From: Streblospio benedicti
Lineage: Eukaryota > Annelida > Polychaeta > Spionida > Spionidae
Assembly: GCA_019095985.1 (NCBI GenBank)
Contig: CM032660.1
Coordinates: 36,380,668 to 36,444,667, forward strand
Direction of reading: 5' to 3'
Length of the DNA: 64,000 bases
Part shown: piece after piece, positions 44,315 to 56,300 of the stretch
Position numbering within the stretch: the stretch's first letter is position 1
How the letters are laid out: each line of letters begins with the position of its first letter
Notes under the pieces: model-generated
The model's input: only the letters and a program-made list of their open reading frames with translations
Told to the model about the DNA's origin: nothing
Database searches by the model: none
Position numbers and translations under genes: made by a program

Positions 44315-47300
44315 ATGGCAAATTTCTCTGGAACAGGATTTTCATTTCCAAGTCCTGCAGTAGTTTCTACTGTATCCCATGTACCAACATTTACCACTGG
44401 ATTTGTGCAATTTACACCAAATAGCACAACAGGCACTACCAGCATTCAATTTCCAAGTCCCATGCTTAATAGCCCTAGTCAAATGGCTGTTCAAGAAGGA
44501 CGGGGAGGTATAATGTCATCAGCTTCAGAAAATAGACCTACAACAAGCCATAGGATGCCAGCGTCATGGCAACCTCTTACACCATGGACACCTAATGAAG
44601 TGAATGGAGCAATGAATAAATTTACGGCTGCTGCAGCTAACTTCAATAATTCATTAAGTAACAGCACTACAAGGTAAAAGTGAAATACAATTTTTATTTA
44701 TTACAATTTACTGGCAAAGCCTATACATATATGTTTTCTATGTTCTGGTAGCAATCCTGATAATTATTCAATAATGTTAGATGTGTGCTGGCAAATCGAG
44801 ATATTCAAACCAACATGTAATATTCGCATCTAATATAAGTGTGACAAAATATTAAATGTTATTATGTAGTTTTCCTTTCATGTTCATTTATACAATTTTG
44901 AGGACAGTATTGTGTACCATTGTGAATATCAAGGGCTCATAATATTGCTCAAAACTTGTTTTGTGTTCCATGAGCCTGTATCATATAGAGTGAGAAAAGG
45001 ACCATTTCATTCATAATTGTATTTCTAATTTTCAAATATCAAATGTATAAATGAATGTCTCTTCTAATGATCCTTGTGTGGTCTTGTTTAGGACAAATCC
45101 TGTTCCAAGCACAAGTACCTGCATGAATAGCTTCGGACACAACAAAGCCAAAAGACGAATGGATGTATTGAATGGGAATGACATGTAGGTATCTCATGGG
45201 AAGCTCTAGATATATAAAATTGTCATCATACATGAATTAAATACCAGTGATGGGTATATTATTCATATATAAGTTTGTTGGATCAGGGTGTTAATAAATT
45301 GTATTATTTAAGAAAAAATTGCTATATTTTCTTTATGAAAATTTTGAATTTCTGTTTTTCTATGATCAAACTATTTACCGTTTTAAAGAGTTTAATTCAA
45401 TAGACTTCTAAAGCTGAACGTTATAAAATAATTACTGTTTCTTAATGTATCAAACTTATGGAAATTATATCCATTGTTATCAAATAAGAAAGTCATGTCT
45501 AAAACCCCAGATACTAGTGGTTGGTTCCATGTAGTAGTACTGTCTCATACACTGATATTCAGTACCTTTGTGAAAATCTGCAAAGTTATCACAGTGATCT
45601 GTAAGATAAAGAAGGACTCTCTTAGATACTGAGTGAGGATTGGCACAACCATTGTCATGATTTTGTGTATTTATAAACACCTTTAACTCTAAGCTTCCCA
45701 CGTACGAATAACATGTGATAATTGTGTATGCCAGGGGTTGGAATATTATTTTCAGCAGTAAAAACGTCTTCGATCTTTGCTATTTTTTACTGTAGCTTGG
45801 GTGTACAAAGATTATTCTCGAGTCTAAATAAAATATTGGGAATTTCAACATGCCAATTTCTCTATGTGTATAAAATCACCCGTACTTTCTTATTTTCACC
45901 ATTAGGTGGTCATATAAATTCATCTCTATGTTAAAAAATTTATTTAAGCTAACGTCGTAAGCATTCGCCGCTTCGAATTTGATAGGTCGGCATAAGATTT
46001 TAAACTGTGTAGTATCACAACTTATACAAATCATAGCAAAATTTGGTTTAGGCTATAAACTTATGACGTATGAAACAAGCCGTGCTGATCATGTCCGACC
46101 ATTTTAATTCCAACAATATTTCATCATTATTTCTCTGCAGATTATGGTCCATCCAATTGTAAATATTCCGAAATTCACATGATTTGACATAGTAGATACA
46201 GATACAAATCCATATGTTATTTTTGACTTTTAATTTCATCACTTTGATGAAGCTATGGGGACAACTTAAAATTTTTACCGACAATAAGATTCAGATGTTG
46301 CTCGCCCATGCAGACGGTGTGAAATTTGGTGAAACATTACATCGGACATATAATTGCATTAATTGGCAATTGAAACCAGTTCATTTGCTGGTCTTGTTGA
46401 GGTCCTGGTTTTAGAGCATTTTATAGTGATCCTATGCGGACGAGTTGCATAATTTTTGCATTCATTGTCTGTGCGTAGTGCATTCATTGTACTTAGACTT
46501 ATGTTTACATTATTTGCATAATTTTATGAAGATTGTACACACTGTATTAAATTGCATCAGTTTTTAACGATTTAGTGTTTCAAGAAGTTGATTTAAGTTG
46601 AAACTTTTATTATTCATAAGTGTGTTGTGCTTAATTTATTTTTCTTTGCATGATTAATTCATATCCATTAGAGAACAACCTCCAGTGAAGATTTTAGTTA
46701 ACGAAGAGCGCATGGCAGCAAGAATGGAAGAATTGCACCTGGACAATAATAATCTTGATTGGCATCCTGATCTTGAAGAGCAGCAACAAGCAAGAGTTAT
46801 TGCACACAGAACAGAACCTGCTTGGTATACTGGGTAAGCGCAATTTTGAAATACAAAAACAAAACTGTAACAGTTTTCTAATGAAGTATAGATATGAAAT
46901 GTTAGTTTCAACAAAATAGATAAGAACTTACTTTAATAAGAACTATTGATTATAATGTAGACTGCAAGCGGATAGCACTTCGGAAGGAATGGAAGATAAC
47001 TTGCTTAATGAAACAAGACAGCAAGTTCGACCTTCAGTGATGCTTTCCAATTGGTAAATCATTAAATTGATGATTTATTAAGATTTATTCCTTGATTCAG
47101 TATTTTAAAAACATATATCCATTTAAAACTTTCATATTATTGTTAGAACACTATTGGTACAGCTTATAGTATTCAAGCTAGTATACATTTGTTTTATTAT
47201 ATTTATTTTAGTTCCAGTTCCACATCTTCTTCTGAAGACTATGACTCCGACGGTTCACAAACTACAGGGAGGAGAAGACAACGATCAAAATCTTGTCCTA

Positions 47301-50300
47301 AGCTGGAGTTAAGTGATGAGCTTAAACTTACGCAGACAGATCTGGAGTTTGCATTAAAAACAAGAAATCGTTTGCCGGAGGTGCTTCTTAAAGAGCTGTA
47401 AGTGTTCTATTATATATATATATTCATCAAGGATTGAAATTCATTTTTTATGTACAATAATTAGAGAATTATGTAGTTTATCATCTCATGATGACATTGA
47501 TATTGGCATTCAGTAATGCAAAGGTAAAAAACTGTTAAATAAAGTCATTCTTATGGGCAGTTTGTTTATAAACTTATCATTCTTATTGTTATGTTGTAAT
47601 ACTTTCCTTATTCATTACCTCATGTGTCAGATTAATTGAGACAATTTTTAATTTGCTGACTTGCTTGTTTAAAAAATCTTTTCTTTTTCTTTGCTTATTT
47701 GTCTGTCACCAGGTGATAAGGTGAACTATTCTGATTGCCTCTGTTCACAGTTTGTGCTTGTACACTAATGCTGCGTTCCATTGCCGAGGTGAAGACGGTG
47801 TACACCATCAGGAACTCACTGTGATTACCACAGCGGTAGTGTTCTTTTCAAGAGACTATGTACGCATGCGCATATTATCTGCACTTCCTATTAATCATGG
47901 ACATTCTTGATAAATGTTGCGTTTTATTTGAAATGGGCTTTGTTTACATTGTTTTGATGTAACATATCATGCTGTAATGCAGCTGTATATATATATGTCT
48001 ATTTAATCAAATAGTATTACGTTTCATTGCCGGTTTTTCCATACTGGTAGCCATCTTGTGACGTCACTATCTCACCGCCGCACTTGCGGTGCAGCTTTTG
48101 ATTAACACCGTTTTTAGACGGTGAACACCACCGGTGAAGAGCAAAAGAACGGAAACTACCGCCGGTGTACACGATGACTACCAACTTCACCAAGTCAATG
48201 GAACGCAGCATAAGTGTCATTTAATTTTCAGCAAACTTACAATATTGCATTGTTATATGATTGTCATTATTCATGGGCAAAAAATGACAGAGCTCAAAGG
48301 GTCTATCAGTAATTTCCTTTCTCACAATAATAGCCCTTCACTGGTTGAAATGCTTTTAGAAAAAATACCATAACATACAAGTTTATGGCAGCTATAGCTA
48401 TAGTTTCTGCTATAGTCTATAGGATATGGTTGCTTTCCCTTGGGTGAAGATTCAGTCAGCTCTAGAGTGTCAAACGTTGGTTTTTTAAATTTATTTAGTT
48501 AGTTATTTATTACTGCTACTACCATTCAAGTTTATATTAAACAGGCCTAAATTAGTTGTCAATTATAGGGTGTGGCCTTGCTGCCCAGTTGGGGACTCAA
48601 CCACCACTTTCATGTCTGGTGGTCTGGACGGTCTGTATTTCTCATCCCTAGCAACTCTGGATCTCTCACCACCCCATTCCAAGTCAGTGTGGGTCTCTGA
48701 AGCTTTTGATGTTTGATCCTTGTGCTGTCTCACACTTGCAATCCAATCAGCTCCACTTGTCCAAGCAATATCCATTTGTTGGTGCAGAGAAGATCTTCAA
48801 TGTCTCTTATCTCAAGCTTTTAGAAAGTGTGTGTCATCACTGTCAGTCTCATCTTGGGGCTCAACAGATCCACCTGATCCACCTGTTTTCTTCTTTGTTA
48901 TCATGATATATGTGTGTTTCCCATGTATGTGTTGCTTGCTAAAAAGATGTGTGGGAGAGAGAAGCTTGAAAATATATCTGCAAGCACTGGGAAACACACA
49001 TATATGTATATCAATCCCATAGCACTAAAAATGCTAATAAGACCTTGTAATATACGTTTACCTTAAGTTTGTACAACGCCACCTTAAATGTGTCATGTTT
49101 TGTGTGCATTACGTCATACCCGCCCATGTGGCACAATAAATCAGTTCTAGCATGGAATATTCTAGTGGTTACTCGCACAACACCAAAGAAACATAACATG
49201 GTGTCAGAATCGGTTACCAGTTGTTGAATTGATGTCTAAAAGATGACAACAGTTGTGTAAGAGACTAAAGACAGTATAGAGACAGTGTCACCAGCTGACG
49301 GGTACTCTACTCAACGATATATTTACTGGAAACTCGGACCAAATTCACGCTCAGATTTTGACAGGGAGCAAAGATGGCTGACGATGATCATGGAGTGAAA
49401 TTAGGTCGCTTTAAACCAGCTGATGTTGAATCGTGTGCGAGTGAATGGGAGACCTATAAGAGACAGTTTCAAATCCATCTAGACTAAAGGATTACATGAT
49501 GCAGCTGGCAGAAGGAAAGTAGGATTGTTACTTAAACACATGGGGCCCGATCACGTGAGAATTTATGACAGCTTCACATGGGCACCCGCCATGCCAGCAG
49601 TAGTAGAAGACGTCGAATGGGGCATCGAGGCCGCAGATGCGATACCTGCAGAAGACCAATACGACATAAACACTGTGTTTGCCAAGTTTGACTTGTATTT
49701 TGGCGTGCATAGATACAGGAGTATCAAAAGGCAAGAATTTTTTAGCTGCACACGCAGATCATCGCAAACTATAATGAGCTTCATAGCAGAGCTCAAGACA
49801 AAGGCCAGATACTGTAACTACGGTGCACTAGAAGATAGTCTAATCATAGACATGATAATTAACAAGGCGAATGATTGAAAGTGCACGGAGCGTTTAATGG
49901 AACTGTCTGACGACCAACTGACAATGAACAACGTGACACGTATATGTAGGCAAGTAGAGCTGACGTCAGCGCACGTGAAGAGCCTGGAGTCGCAGAACCA
50001 AGGCGAGACTCAAGTCCACTACACCGGACGAGGTGGAGGTGCCCGTGGTAAAGGAAGAGGAAGAGGAAGAGGCCGTGGTACCGGATATCGCAGGTTGCCA
50101 GGACACCAGGGACAGAGCAGTGCAGGACATAAATGTAAAAAATGCTGTAGAAGCCACCCAGATGGTACCTGTAAAGCCGACAAGGAATATTGTGGGGCAT
50201 GCGGCACCAGAGGTCATTTTAGAAAATTGGAATTGTGCAGGGTAAATTCCCACAACTCAAGTCGCAGAGGTAACTCACATAGCTTATATGGTCGTGGTAG

Positions 50301-53300
50301 AGGTGGTCAGAGATTCGTACATCACACTGACGATGCCAAGACTACTGAGAGACTATATAGTAATCAGGATGACATGAGTGAAAATGTTTGATAAGTTTGA
50401 CTCTTTAGATGCTTTACATATTGATATTGATGTTCACAATGTTAGTGATAAGTGTGTTGATAATGATTTTCACGCCATGTTACGTGTTGAGAATGACTCA
50501 TTTCAGGTCGAATTAGATACTGGTGCAAAATGTAACATATTAAGTTTACAATCACTAAGGAAACTTAATTTTAAATATGCGTTAGGTGAAAGTGCAACCA
50601 TCGGGTATACATGGTGTTAGTAGTCAAGCTATTGGATCTGTAACTTTACCATGTTCATATAAAAATATGACAAGACAGGTCGAATTCCAAGTACTTGATG
50701 GCAAGAAAGCCATAAACTTATTAGGTAGGGCTGATTGCGGCAGCTTTGGGCTAGTAGCACGTACCAACAAGGTCACTGTTAATGGCGCGTGTGAGTCCAT
50801 TGTGTCAAGGTACGCGGATGTGTTTGGGGATCAGATTGGGTGTCTCCCAGGGGAGTATGATATTAAGATAGATGAATCAATCCCTCCCGTAATTCATCCA
50901 CCGAGGTCAGTACCTTGTGCCCTTCGAGAAAGGGTGAAGGAAGAACTTCAAAGACTCGAAAGATTGGAAATTATTAAGAAGGTGAGCGAACTGACACCTT
51001 GGGTCAACAGTATGGTTGTTGTAAGCAAGAAAGACAAGAACCAAGTGCGCATCTGCATCGACCCGACAGATTTAAATAAGGTAATAATGAGGGAACATTT
51101 TCCAATGAGCAATATAGATGACATAGTGACAAGGATTCATGGAAGCAAATATTTTTCAACTTTAGATGCCAACATGGGCTACTTCCAAATCAAACTGTCT
51201 GAGAAAAGCTCGTACCTCACCACTTTCAACACCCCTTTTGGAAGGTACAGAAATCTGAGAATGCATATGGGTGCAAAGTGTTCCAGCGACAAGTTCCAAT
51301 CAGCACTGGTGGGAGCCTTTGAAGGGATTCCTGGAGTCGAAGTTTACCAAGATGATGTCCGTAGACGCCAGTTGTAAAGGCCTTGGAGCAGCCGCAATAC
51401 AAGATGGAGCCGTAATTGCTTATGCTTCAAGAGCATTGACCCCAACTGAGCAGCGGTATGCTCAGATAGAGAAAGAGATGCTCGCAGTAGTGTATGGATG
51501 CACCAAATTTCCTCACAGTTGAAAGTGACCACAAGCCTTTGGAGTCTCTCATGAAAAAACCCTTGGCAGCAGCTCCCATGAGAATCCAAAGGATGCGACT
51601 CAAGTTGGAGCCGTATTCGTTCAATCTAGTTCACGTTAGCGGCAAGTCGATCGGACTGGCTGACTGCCTCAGCAGGCTCCCGATTCCCGGTGAGACCAAT
51701 GATGTAATGAAGGATGAAGATCTGATGGTATGCAAGGTAGATACGCTAGCCTACAAGTGGCACCAGCAAATTGAAGATGCCACAAGAGAGAATGATGAGA
51801 TGTTAGCACTAAAAGCCGTTATATTCAATGGATGGCCGGCAAACAAGCAAGATCTACCACTAAAGTTGACCCCGTACTGGAACGTTAGAGATGAGCTCAG
51901 TATATATAACGGAATCATATTCAAAGGAGAGAGGATTGTCATACCACCACAAATGAGAGATAGAATACTCAGAATCCTACACCAAGCTCATTTAGGCATT
52001 GTCAAGACGAAACAGCTGGCTCGAGACATGGTCTACTGGCCAGGTCTCAACAGACAAATTGAAGAAATGGCAAGCAAGTGTCCCGCATGCCTGGAAAATC
52101 GAGCGAAACAGCAAAAGGAACCCATACCGGCTCTTCCGTGGAACAAAGTTGGGACCGACCTCTTCGAGCACGATGGAAAGAACTACATCCTGTTGGTAGA
52201 CTATTACTCAAACTATATAGAAGTCGCTCTTCTGAACCAAGACACTAGGTCTGTAACCGTCATAAGAAACATCAAAACTATGATAGCCCGATATGGTATC
52301 ATGGAAATGTTGATGAGTGACAACGGGCCACAATACATCAGTGAGAAGTTCAAGGGCTTCACCGAGGCTTACAACATAAATCACATCACCTCGTCACCGA
52401 CATTTCCCCAGTCCAATGGCCTAGCTGAAGAAGCTGGTGACAAGTGAAAGACTTGATGTCGAAGTGCAAGTTGTCAGGAGATGATTTCTTTCTAGCTCTC
52501 CTAGACCTAAGAAACACCCCACGTGATGAGACAATGGGATCACCAATGCAAAGATTGCATGGTAGACGCGCTCAGACAAGCCTTCCCATTGTAGACAGCA
52601 AACGGAAACTTGCAGTTCCGGAAGCGAACCAAGTTCACGACAAGATGATGGGATACCGAAGACGACAAAAGCTGTACTACGATAGAGGTGCGCAGCAACT
52701 CACACCGATTGAAGAGGAGAAAGGACTGAGAGTCAGAACTCGCCGCGGATGGAAGCCAGCCGAGTACGTCAGACCAGACAAGACACCCAACTCACACATA
52801 ATAAAAGCTGGGGAACAAGGCCGACTTTACAGGCGAAACAGAAGAGATCTCGTCACTGGAGAAAAACCAAACGTTGTCAGGACACCAGAACAAGTGGTCG
52901 CACCTGAAACCCAAATGAGACTACAACCACAGTCACATGTCAGGGCGCCAGAACCAGTGTTCATACCTGAAACACAAACAAGACCAAGACCACCGTCGCC
53001 GACTAAACCACCGTTGCCGACTAAACCACTGTCGCCTGCTAGTCCAACTGCATTGACATCCAGCAGACCAACCAGACAAAGGAAGGCCCCCAGCGTGGTT
53101 GAAAGATTACAGTCACATTTGAAAAAAGATCCCTCAGCGATGTGCTAGCGATGCACTTTTCACCATCTGCCGGTCGATTATCGGCGATCATCGCTCGGCA
53201 AATGGGGTCGGTGACACATCGTTGATGGCATCGGTGAATTTTAACTTGAAAAATTAGCGATGCATCCGCCGATGCCTCACATCCCACGCAAGCTAATGCA

Positions 53301-56300
53301 TCTGTCATGCATTGATCGATGTTCGGTGCACGTACTGTCGAACACAGATCGATGCCTGATGAATAAGCAGACATATCGGTGCCATCTTTTGTTGAACAGA
53401 CAGCGATCGGATGCCGACACAGTGTCGGTAGATGTCAAATGAATATCGACCGACCTCCGGTCGATTAGAAAATGTAACGTAAACGCGTCGCTCGCATCGC
53501 CTGAGCGTGCATATAAAACGCCGGTATTTCCATTTTGCGGTCATTGTCGTTTTCTCGTTTTATAAATTCTTGAAGTCCTGGGAATGCTCCAGCTCCAGCT
53601 CTCTCATGAGATTTTCATACTGGCCGAATAGTCTTCTTCTCAAGATCCATTCTCTCACCCACCACCTCTTTCTTCTCCTAGGAGGCCGATCTAGTTCTAT
53701 TGCCACAATTATTCCAGCCAATATAAGGTATTCTTGATTACGTGCCACACCAAGTTGTTGCTGTAATAGAGCTAATCTGAGCCAGGTGCAAATGGTAAAG
53801 CCATGACAGAAAGTGGATTGAGGGTGTAGCTTGTGTACTCATGTATATACCAACCAGGCTTATTCGACCAATTATCCTTAGAATACCTACAGAGCACCCA
53901 CCAGATGTTGACAGATTACCGGATGATAATCGACCAATATCTGAACATTTGTCCCATCATCGGCCGTATGCCCCTCAATGATCGCCTGACATCCCGCCGA
54001 TAATCGGTAGAACTGATTCTCATTGTGCGACATTTCCCCCGTTGGAACGGTAAAAACGTGCGATACCTGCTGTTGGGTCTATTTTATCTAGCGATATGCA
54101 ACGATGTCAAAATATTGTTGAACCCAGCGATCTCCCAGCGATCTCCATATCGGTAGATCAATGTTGAAGCTTAAGTATGAACTGAATTTGTTGGACAACT
54201 AATGATCCCAGTACTTTACATAACGGGCTCACTTGACGTAAACATTTGACACATCTGAAACTAAGTCATCTACTTCTAAGTCACATAAAATTGTACTCAC
54301 ATTGTTTTTAAATACCAGAATTTGTATTAGATTAAGTGTATCTCAAGTCTAGATATTTGTGATTTGTCGTGTTTTTTCATAGCATTTGCATAACCAGTAT
54401 TACCTGTTGTTATAGTAGAACTGTTTAGTCATAGCCATTTCTCTGGTGCTACATGTATGAGTATCATATCTAAATCTTTAAATAAAGAGGATGTAATATA
54501 CGTTTACCTTAAGTTTGTACAACGCCACCTTAAATGTGTCATGTTTTGTGTGCATTACGTCATACCCGCCCGCGTGGCACAATAAATCAGTTCTAGCATG
54601 GAATATTCTAGTGGTTACTCGCACAACACCAAAGAAACATAACAGACCTCACAAAACCTCTGGTTGAGATGATAACTAACCAAGTATATAAACTGGGGGT
54701 TACAGAGACAACGGTCCAGTCATGTAGCCTTTTAACAATTTGCTGCTTGGAATGATAGTATCCTTGCTAAAAAGATGTGAGAGAGAAGCTTGAAAATTTG
54801 TCATTATGGAGATACATCTATCCAGGTTGGAATAATGATAAACAAGTTTAACACTTAGTTTCTCTGGGTAATTTATTTGAAACCAATCAAGCTTTCACTC
54901 ACAGCTATTGGATTCTCCAGGGTGTGATGTAATATGACAAGGAATCTCCTGTATGGTCTATCAGCTGGTGCCACCTCCTCTTGAGGTTCAACACATTGTC
55001 TCACAGTCTAGTTAGGTTTTACCGACATGGGTGTTTCAAGAGACCAACTAGGACAACCATTGAAACCCAGCACTTTATGCAGTTGACTTTGTTTTCATTT
55101 TCCATAGGATCACTCATAGTGCATTTTTGCGATGTAACAGGGTACGGACCACACCTCTTTTATGCTCCAAAGGGTGGTTACTATGAAAGTTCAAATATTG
55201 GTCTCCGTGAGTGACTTTCGGATTGTTCTGGTCAAGCCATCTGTGTTCACTATTGTTGATGCATCCACAAATGGCAATGTGCATTACTAATTCTAGGTCT
55301 AATCTATTTAATTCAATTGTTTTTTAAAACTTAATAATGACTTAATTATATAGATAATTGTTTGTATTTATGTTATTTTAGAACAAAGCCATGCTTACAA
55401 GTTGTATTGTGGAAGCCTCCAGGAGATCACATGAAGGATATTATTACAGGTGTGCACAGTGGGTAGTAAATTGATATGTAATTTCTAGTTCTACAGCTAC
55501 CTCAAATATTTTATTGAAATAATGGGAGTTGCTAAAACATTTTCTGTTCTTTCATGCCAAAGCACTTAAAATAGGAAATTATTATCATAAAATAGAAAAG
55601 AACCTACGCAGATGCTTTTACCTCCTGCTTCAAGCATGGTGCCAAGGTGTGTCGGTTTTTGTGCACATTTTTCTGTCTCACTATCGTACTCTTCTTTGTC
55701 ATCTGTGCAATTGAAGACTGTTGATGAGACAGAAAGAAAATGATATCGACAGAATATTTCAACAGGATCAACACTAACTCAACAATGTAGATGCATATCA
55801 CCAAACTAGACATATGATCCCCAAGAATGAGGCCTAAGATTGTTGGACATGAGAACTGGAGCCGGAGGAAGACATTTGTGGCCTTGAAATTGCCGTGTTT
55901 CAAACCTGGGTTTGATCTGACTCAGTGACTCAGGCAAAGTGATCCTCCAATATTGACAAAACTTTTCACATGTCTGGGAATTCCACCCATCAAGTGACAC
56001 AATGGCCAAAGCAAGGTGCATAGCAAGAACTGCCACACTTGAAGCCTGAAGCAGGAGGAATGTCCTTGGAAATGTCATTAGACATGAGAGATCTGAGAGG
56101 GTGTCAGTGTCAATACACGTCATATTCTCAAAGAAATATTGCTTTCTTATATTAATATTGTTGACTGAGTAGCAGTTTAAATCGATTGTTGAAATGTTAT
56201 TATTTATTTTTTTTATAGCATCTGGGAAATTACCAGTTCACTCAAATCCCGTGCCAGAGTCATCAAGGGAATTAGATGAAACTCACCCATCTGTTGAAAC

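Larger units (their letters stand above)
49046..54644 (+). mobile_element. Ty3/Gypsy LTR retrotransposon, young insertion, broken
   Basis: A 5.6-kb element with 153-bp LTRs flanked by the 5-bp target duplication GACCT (49041-49045 and 54645-54649). Parts in order are 5' LTR, primer-binding site, gag region (about 49380-50390) with zinc-knuckle-like Cys/His text in its last third, protease (around 50505-50545), reverse transcriptase (about 50900-51360), RNase H (about 51355-51700), integrase (about 51960-52440 for the zinc-binding and core domains) and a long proline-rich C-terminal tail to 53148. Then come 1.3 kb without retroviral coding, a polypurine tract and the 3' LTR. Domain order RT-RNase H-IN makes it Ty3/Gypsy, possibly the Mag lineage. 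There is no envelope. The two LTRs differ at only 2 of 153 positions, so it inserted recently. The coding part is not intact, with several breaks (roughly five to eight). It lies in intron 5 of the HCFC1R1-like gene in the same orientation. Confidence 0.92.

Noticed and set aside
45480-46414. Several short frames in introns of the HCFC1R1-like gene
   Set aside because: They have no homology, no splice context and AT-rich composition, and are best read as intron noise.
49859-50253. Antisense frames across the retroelement gag region
   Set aside because: They are shadows of the sense coding sequence, with low-complexity composition.
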